Positions 60,156 through 64,000 of a DNA stretch of 64,000 nucleotides are shown one piece after another. The notes under the pieces were generated by a model that had not been told where the DNA came from, did not search any database, and saw only the letters and a list, made by a program, of their open reading frames with translations. The position numbers and the translations under genes were made by a program. The DNA lies in contig DJQV01000023.1 of the NCBI GenBank assembly GCA_002438805.1, positions 202,917-266,916 of the forward strand, in the 5' to 3' direction. This stretch comes from Bacteroidales bacterium UBA6377. GTDB taxonomy: Bacteria; Bacteroidota; Bacteroidia; Bacteroidales; UBA932. How positions within the stretch are numbered: position 1 is the first letter of the stretch; each line of letters opens with the position of its first letter.

Positions 60156-62495
60156 ATGTCACCTAAGGCGGCAGGACTGTCTGATAACAGCAGGAGAATA
60201 GCGAAAAACACTCTCCTGCTGTATTTTCGTATGCTCCTGCTGATCCTGATCGGCCTGTTCACCTCGCGTGTCGTGCTCGATGCGCTGGGGGTTGAGGATT
60301 ACGGAGTCTATAACGCCGTCGGCGGGGCTGTCACCCTGTTCACTTTCATCTCAGCGTCCATTTCGTCTGCCATAAGCCGCTTCATCTCGTTTGAACTCGG
60401 CAGGGGGGACGAGGAGAAGTTGAGGCGAGTGTTCTGCGCCGGGGTAGTCATCCAGCTGGTGCTGTCGGCAGTCATAATATTGCTGGTGGAGACACTCGGC
60501 ATGTGGTTCCTCAGGGAGAGGATGGTCCTGCCGGAGGGCCGGGAACGGGCGGCAGAAACGGTGCTTCACTGCTCTCTGGGTGTGTTGGTCTTCAATCTTC
60601 TTTCCGTGCCGTACAATGCCACGATCGTCTCGCATGAGAAGATGTCGGCGTTTGCCATCATCAGCCTTGTCGAGGCCGGACTCAAGCTCATGGTGGCTCT
60701 GCTTCTGTATGTCTCTGTGTTCGACAAGCTTGAGACTTACGCCTTGCTGATGCTCGCCGTGGCCGTGGTGGTGCGCAGCGCGTATTCCCTGTATTGCCGC
60801 AGGCATTTTCCCGAGAGCCGTGGCAGGCTGGCGGTGGACTGGCCTCTGGTCAGGGAGATGTCCGGGTTTGCGGGATGGAGTTTTTTCGGGACGAGCGCTT
60901 ATGTGTTCAATACGCAGGGGGTCAATCTTGTTGTCAATCTCTTCTTCGGTGTGGCTGTCAATGCTGCCCGAGGGGTGGCCGCACAAGTGGAGGGCATAGC
61001 GCGGCAGTTCGTCTCCAATTTTCTGACTGCCATCAACCCGCAGATTACCAAGTCCTGGGCGTCTGGAGATAAGGAATACAGTTTTGAACTTGTCCGCAAA
61101 GGTGCAAAGTATTCGTATCTGGTGATATTGGCTTTCTTCATCCCGCTGCTTTTCGAGGCGGAGACAGTGCTCGGGATTTGGCTTGTTGAGGTGCCGGCGA
61201 TGGCCGCTCAGTTTGTGAAGTTGTCCCTGGGAGGGCTTCTTGTGGATCTGACGGGAAATTCGCTGTTGACATTGGTTCTAGCATCCGGGAAAGTCCGTAA
61301 ATACTATCTTGTTACGGGACTGGTGTCATATATGTGTCTTCCTCTGGTGTGGCTTGCTTTCAAGGCGGGTGCCCCGGCATGGTGGGCGTATGCGGTGTTC
61401 ATCGTGATATATTTCGCCGTGCTGGTGCTGCGGCTCTTGCTTGTCCGCTCACGGACAGGCTTTCCTCTCGGGAGGTTCTTCCGGTCTGTGGTTCTGCCGC
61501 TTGCTGCGGTGAGCGCCGTCTCGCTTGTCCTGCCATGTCTGGTGCATCACTTCCTTCCGTCCGGGTTTGTAAGGGTTTTGCTGGTGTGCCTTGCAGCATG
61601 GGGATCCATGGCAGTGTCGGTGTTTGTGGTGGCACTTACTCCGGGGGAGAGGGCGTTCGTCACGAGGAAATTCGGACGCGGGCATTTCCCTGACAAGATC
61701 GCCATAGAAGACTCATATTTCGAGGCTATGGGACGCCGTCCGGATCTTCGCAACCCCCTCAGATACACGGAGAAACTCCAGTGGCAGAAGCTCCATGACC
61801 ACAATCCGCTGTATCATGTCCTGGCCGACAAGGCGGAGGTCAAGTCCCACGTGGCGGAACTGATAGGGGAGGAACACGTCATCCCGACGCTTGGCGTTTG
61901 GGAAAGGGTTGAGGACATAGACTGGGATTCTCTCCCGGAGCGCTTTGTTCTCAAATGCACCCACGACAGCGGTAGCACGATGGTGTGTATGGACAAAAAA
62001 TCATTTGACAGGTCCGGTGCCTGCCGGAGGTTGAGGGAGTGTATGGGCAAGAGATATTGGATGCGTGACCGGGAGTGGGCCTATAAGGGCATACGCCCGA
62101 GAATCATAGCGGAGAAATATATGGGAGAAGACATCCGGGACTATAAGTTCTTCTGTTTCAATGGCATGCCGGAGCTGATGTTCGTGGCTTCAGACAGGGC
62201 CGACAGGACGGAAGAGACAAAGTTCGACTTCTTCGACATGGATTGGCGGCATCTCGACATACGCAACGGGCATCCCAACGCCCCGGTGCCTCCTGCGCGC
62301 CCGGAGCATTTTGAGAATATGAAAATTCTTGCCGCGACACTCTCACACGGCATCCCGCAGGTGAGGATGGACTTTTATGAGATAGACGGTCGGGTCTATT
62401 TCGGGGAATATACATTTTATCACTGGAGCGGGCTTGTGCCTTTTGAACCTGATGAGGCCGATTTTCGTATCGGTGAACTTTACAAGATAAGATGA
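60156..62495 (+). CDS. Fusion of a Wzx/MATE-like flippase and a TupA-like ATP-grasp enzyme
   Basis: 779 residues in one clean frame. Residues 1 to about 495 form a 12-14-span polysaccharide flippase (NTLLLYFRMLLLILIGLFTSRVVLDALG at the N-terminus). After a short link (LTPGERAFVTRKFGRG), residues from about 515 to 779 match TupA-like ATP-grasp proteins: NPLRYTEKLQWQKLHDHNP, FVLKCTHDSGSTMVC (about 597-611), IIAEKYMGEDIRDYKFFCFNG and QVRMDFYEIDGRVYFGEYTF. TupA in Bacillus makes teichuronopeptide; relatives sit in capsule and LPS clusters and may add amino acids or sugars. The fusion suggests that a lipid-linked glycan is modified and flipped by one protein. Overlaps the DUF616 gene by four bases. 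Confidence 0.88.
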   Translation: MSPKAAGLSDNSRRIAKNTLLLYFRMLLLILIGLFTSRVVLDALGVEDYGVYNAVGGAVTLFTFISASISSAISRFISFELGRGDEEKLRRVFCAGVVIQLVLSAVIILLVETLGMWFLRERMVLPEGRERAAETVLHCSLGVLVFNLLSVPYNATIVSHEKMSAFAIISLVEAGLKLMVALLLYVSVFDKLETYALLMLAVAVVVRSAYSLYCRRHFPESRGRLAVDWPLVREMSGFAGWSFFGTSAYVFNTQGVNLVVNLFFGVAVNAARGVAAQVEGIARQFVSNFLTAINPQITKSWASGDKEYSFELVRKGAKYSYLVILAFFIPLLFEAETVLGIWLVEVPAMAAQFVKLSLGGLLVDLTGNSLLTLVLASGKVRKYYLVTGLVSYMCLPLVWLAFKAGAPAWWAYAVFIVIYFAVLVLRLLLVRSRTGFPLGRFFRSVVLPLAAVSAVSLVLPCLVHHFLPSGFVRVLLVCLAAWGSMAVSVFVVALTPGERAFVTRKFGRGHFPDKIAIEDSYFEAMGRRPDLRNPLRYTEKLQWQKLHDHNPLYHVLADKAEVKSHVAELIGEEHVIPTLGVWERVEDIDWDSLPERFVLKCTHDSGSTMVCMDKKSFDRSGACRRLRECMGKRYWMRDREWAYKGIRPRIIAEKYMGEDIRDYKFFCFNGMPELMFVASDRADRTEETKFDFFDMDWRHLDIRNGHPNAPVPPARPEHFENMKILAATLSHGIPQVRMDFYEIDGRVYFGEYTFYHWSGLVPFEPDEADFRIGELYKIR

Positions 62496-63163
62496 AAACT
62501 GTTGTATATACTTGTATAATAGGTGGGTATGATACTCTTCTCCAGCCTGCGGAGCCTGCGGCGGACTTCGATTATGTCTGCTTTGTGGGAAAGGGCGAGA
62601 AGACTGCAGAGAAGGTCGGGGTATGGCAGATATGCGAATTTGACTGCGGCATAAGCGATCCCGGTTTGAGGTCACGTTACCCGAAGATGCATCCTCATAT
62701 ACTGCTGTCTGATTATGACGCATCCCTGTGGATTGACGGCAATATCGAGGTGCTTGATGATTCTCTGTGGCGTGCTGTGCGCATCAAGGAAGCCGCCGGT
62801 GTGAAATACAGCGGAGTGGCGCATCCCAGCAGGACAGATGTGTTTCAGGAGGCCAGGATGTGCTACAATATGCACTATATATCTGCTCCGCAGCTGTTGA
62901 AAGTCTGGGTCTGGCAGTATCTCCATGGGATGCGCGGGGGCTCCGGCTTGATGGAGAACAACATAATATTCCGTCAGCACAATGATGCGGAAGTCATAGT
63001 GTTGGACGGGATGTGGTGGCGGTGCGTGATGAGCATAGCGCGCAGGGACCAGCTTTCTCTCATGCCCTGTTTGCGCCGTTGCGGAATTCCGAGGGACTAC
63101 CTCCTGCCGCGGGCGCAGAACAGCCGCAACCATCCGGGCCTCAGATATTTGCCGCATAAATAA
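62492..63163 (+). CDS. DUF616 (TOD1/MUCI70) glycosyltransferase-like protein
   Basis: 223 residues. The family signatures are YTCIIGGYDTL at the N-terminus, FDYVCFVGKG, the core SDYDASLWIDGNIEV with the DxD-like WIDGN, and HPSRTDVFQEARMC. Members are GT-A-like proteins found in surface polysaccharide clusters and in plant cell-wall synthesis. The ATG overlaps the flippase-TupA stop (ATGA), so the two are translated together and probably act on the same glycan. Confidence 0.85.
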   Translation: MKTVVYTCIIGGYDTLLQPAEPAADFDYVCFVGKGEKTAEKVGVWQICEFDCGISDPGLRSRYPKMHPHILLSDYDASLWIDGNIEVLDDSLWRAVRIKEAAGVKYSGVAHPSRTDVFQEARMCYNMHYISAPQLLKVWVWQYLHGMRGGSGLMENNIIFRQHNDAEVIVLDGMWWRCVMSIARRDQLSLMPCLRRCGIPRDYLLPRAQNSRNHPGLRYLPHK

Positions 63164-63179
63164 ATAATCACTATCTTTG
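63148..63179 (+). promoter_or_regulatory. Promoter of rpsP-rimM
   Basis: TTTG (63148-63151), 20 bases, TATCTTTG (63172-63179). Confidence 0.75.
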
Positions 63180-63187
63180 CCCCTCGT

Positions 63188-63204
63188 GTCCCTCGGGTAG
63201 GGAC
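63188..63204 (+). promoter_or_regulatory. Leader hairpin before rpsP
   Basis: GTCCCT (63188-63193) with AGGGAC (63199-63204), loop CGGGT, about 10 bases after the -7 box. A T run (63218-63223) lies 13 bases later. Confidence 0.45.
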
Positions 63205-63238
63205 AATTAAGGTTTAATTTTTTAAAAACAGATTCACA

Positions 63239-63787
63239 ATGGCTGTTAAAATTCGCTTGCAGCGCCACGGAAAGAAGAATTTCGCATTCTTCCACATTGT
63301 AGTGGCAGATTCTCATTCACCACGTGACGGTCGCTTCATCGAGCAGATCGGTTCTTACAACCCTAACACCAACCCTGCGACCATCGTTCTCAATGCAGAG
63401 CGCGCACTTGCATGGATCAAGGTAGGTGCAGAGCCGACTCTCACTGCCCGCCGCATCCTCTCTTATGAGGGAGTGCTTCTCCGTCATCACCTCGACGGCG
63501 GTGTAGCCAAGGGTGCTCTCACCCAGGCTGAGGCCGACAAGAAGTGGAACGACTGGAAGGCTCAGCGCGACGCCAAGATCGACGCCAAGAAGAACGCTCT
63601 CAAAAACAGCGACATCGAGGCCAAGAAGGCTGCCAAGGCTGAGGAAGTCAAGGTGAACGAGGCACGCGCCGAGGCTCTCCGCAAGAAGGCTGAGGAGCTC
63701 GCCGCAAAGCAGGCCGCCGAGGCTGCCGCAGCTGCACAGGCTGAGGCTCCTGCAGAGGAGGCCGCTGAAGCTCCGGCCGAGGCGTAA
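63239..63787 (+). CDS. rpsP: Ribosomal protein S16 with long C-terminal extension
   Basis: 182 residues, about twice the E. coli length. The first 85 are normal S16 (VKIRLQRHGKKNFAFFHIVVADSH, RDGRFIEQIGSYNP). The rest is a charged, helical Ala/Glu/Lys tail that ends in Pro/Ala/Glu repeats. Long S16 tails are common in Bacteroidota; their role is unknown. The rimM start overlaps the stop codon (TAATG). Confidence 0.96.
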   Translation: MAVKIRLQRHGKKNFAFFHIVVADSHSPRDGRFIEQIGSYNPNTNPATIVLNAERALAWIKVGAEPTLTARRILSYEGVLLRHHLDGGVAKGALTQAEADKKWNDWKAQRDAKIDAKKNALKNSDIEAKKAAKAEEVKVNEARAEALRKKAEELAAKQAAEAAAAAQAEAPAEEAAEAPAEA

Positions 63788-64000
63788 TGCTGAGGATCGC
63801 AAAGATTCTTAAATCCAACGGCACCGATGGCGGACTCCTGATTGGGCTTTTCGACATCGATGTGGAGGAAATCGACCTCAAGGAACCGGTGTTCATCGAA
63901 TTCGATGGACTGCCGGTTCCTTTCTTTTTTCAGGACATCCAGGCCAAAGGCTCGTCCAAGGCCATAGTGCATCTCAATGATGTTCTTGATCTTGCGGACG
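63787..64000 (+). CDS. rimM: Ribosome maturation factor RimM, N-terminal part
   Basis: Only the first 71 codons are in the window and the frame is open to the edge. They read MLRIAKILKSNGTDGGLLIGL, then FIEFDGLPVPFFFQDIQAKG and KAIVHLNDVLD, matching the RimM beta-barrel domain that binds S19 during 30S maturation. The rpsP-rimM order and the TAATG overlap support the call. Confidence 0.88.
   Translation, partial: MLRIAKILKSNGTDGGLLIGLFDIDVEEIDLKEPVFIEFDGLPVPFFFQDIQAKGSSKAIVHLNDVLDLAD

Overview
The window looks like a chromosomal segment of a Bacteroidota bacterium, most likely a GC-rich member of the Bacteroidales such as an Alistipes/Rikenellaceae relative (the family placement is inference). 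The evidence is the promoter style (the phylum-specific -7 box TAnnTTTG stands in front of about twenty transcription units, sometimes with a TTTG 19-20 bases upstream), the near absence of Shine-Dalgarno sequences, an S16 with a long Ala/Glu/Lys tail, an OstA-like/SurA-like envelope operon, an anaerobic sulfatase-maturating radical SAM enzyme, a DUF3109 protein and a fumarate-reductase type cytochrome b. The content is mostly core genome. I see no CRISPR array, transposase, phage gene or rRNA.

Layout. 1-714: 3' part of an S9 serine peptidase and its terminator. 715-1337: a hairpin-rich intergenic region and tRNA-Leu. 1362-6854 (minus): elongasome operon mreB-mreC-mreD-mrdA-rodA. 6944-10406: ispD, convergent with the topA-lrp pair. 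10531-14787: bifunctional PBP1A, ddl, prmC. 14894-16051: an unrecognised lipoprotein. 16032-18715 (minus): a TPR protein and a U32 protein. 18798-24463: an apparently inactive M16-like protein, DUF3109, two small unknown envelope proteins and hemW. 24444-29663: Xaa-Pro aminopeptidase, dusB-lpxK, and pyrH-frr. 29761-33426: a lone SdhC-type cytochrome b, then rplM-rpsI-rpsB-tsf with structured leaders. 33519-40125: a small barrel-like protein, ispF, a small membrane protein-mutL-rhomboid-tsaC run, then rsmE and radA. 40193-40459: a tRNA-Gln/tRNA-Met operon with a strong promoter and terminator. 40477-51159: anSME, an NlpC/P60 hydrolase, PBP4 (dacB), a SurA-like periplasmic chaperone pair, an OstA-like protein and an OPT transporter. 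51320-54112 (minus): a 668-residue coiled-coil lipoprotein followed by an outer-membrane barrel. 54345-64000: a DMT exporter, sufB-pnuC-sufC-sufD-ispE, DUF975, a flippase-TupA fusion, a DUF616 glycosyltransferase, rpsP and the start of rimM.

How the genes work together. Peptidoglycan and envelope functions dominate: rod-shape elongation (mreBCD, PBP2, RodA), synthesis and remodelling (PBP1A, Ddl, PBP4, NlpC/P60), LPS (LpxK, OstA-like), outer-membrane protein folding (SurA-like proteins) and surface glycan export. Three MEP-pathway genes (ispD, ispF, ispE) lie in separate operons. Translation genes (L13, S9, S2, EF-Ts, S16, RimM, Frr, PrmC, RsmE, TsaC, DusB, four-box tRNAs) form the second theme.

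The most unusual points are the flippase-TupA fusion next to a DUF616 enzyme, the coiled-coil lipoprotein/barrel pair with a structured leader, a run of tight hairpins beside tRNA-Leu, a three-way-junction leader before rpsB, a MutL that has lost its endonuclease motifs, an M16 protein without its zinc motif, a SufD reduced to its C-terminal core, an 89-base coding overlap between the OstA-like and OPT genes, and three convergent gene pairs that all overlap by exactly 20 bases.
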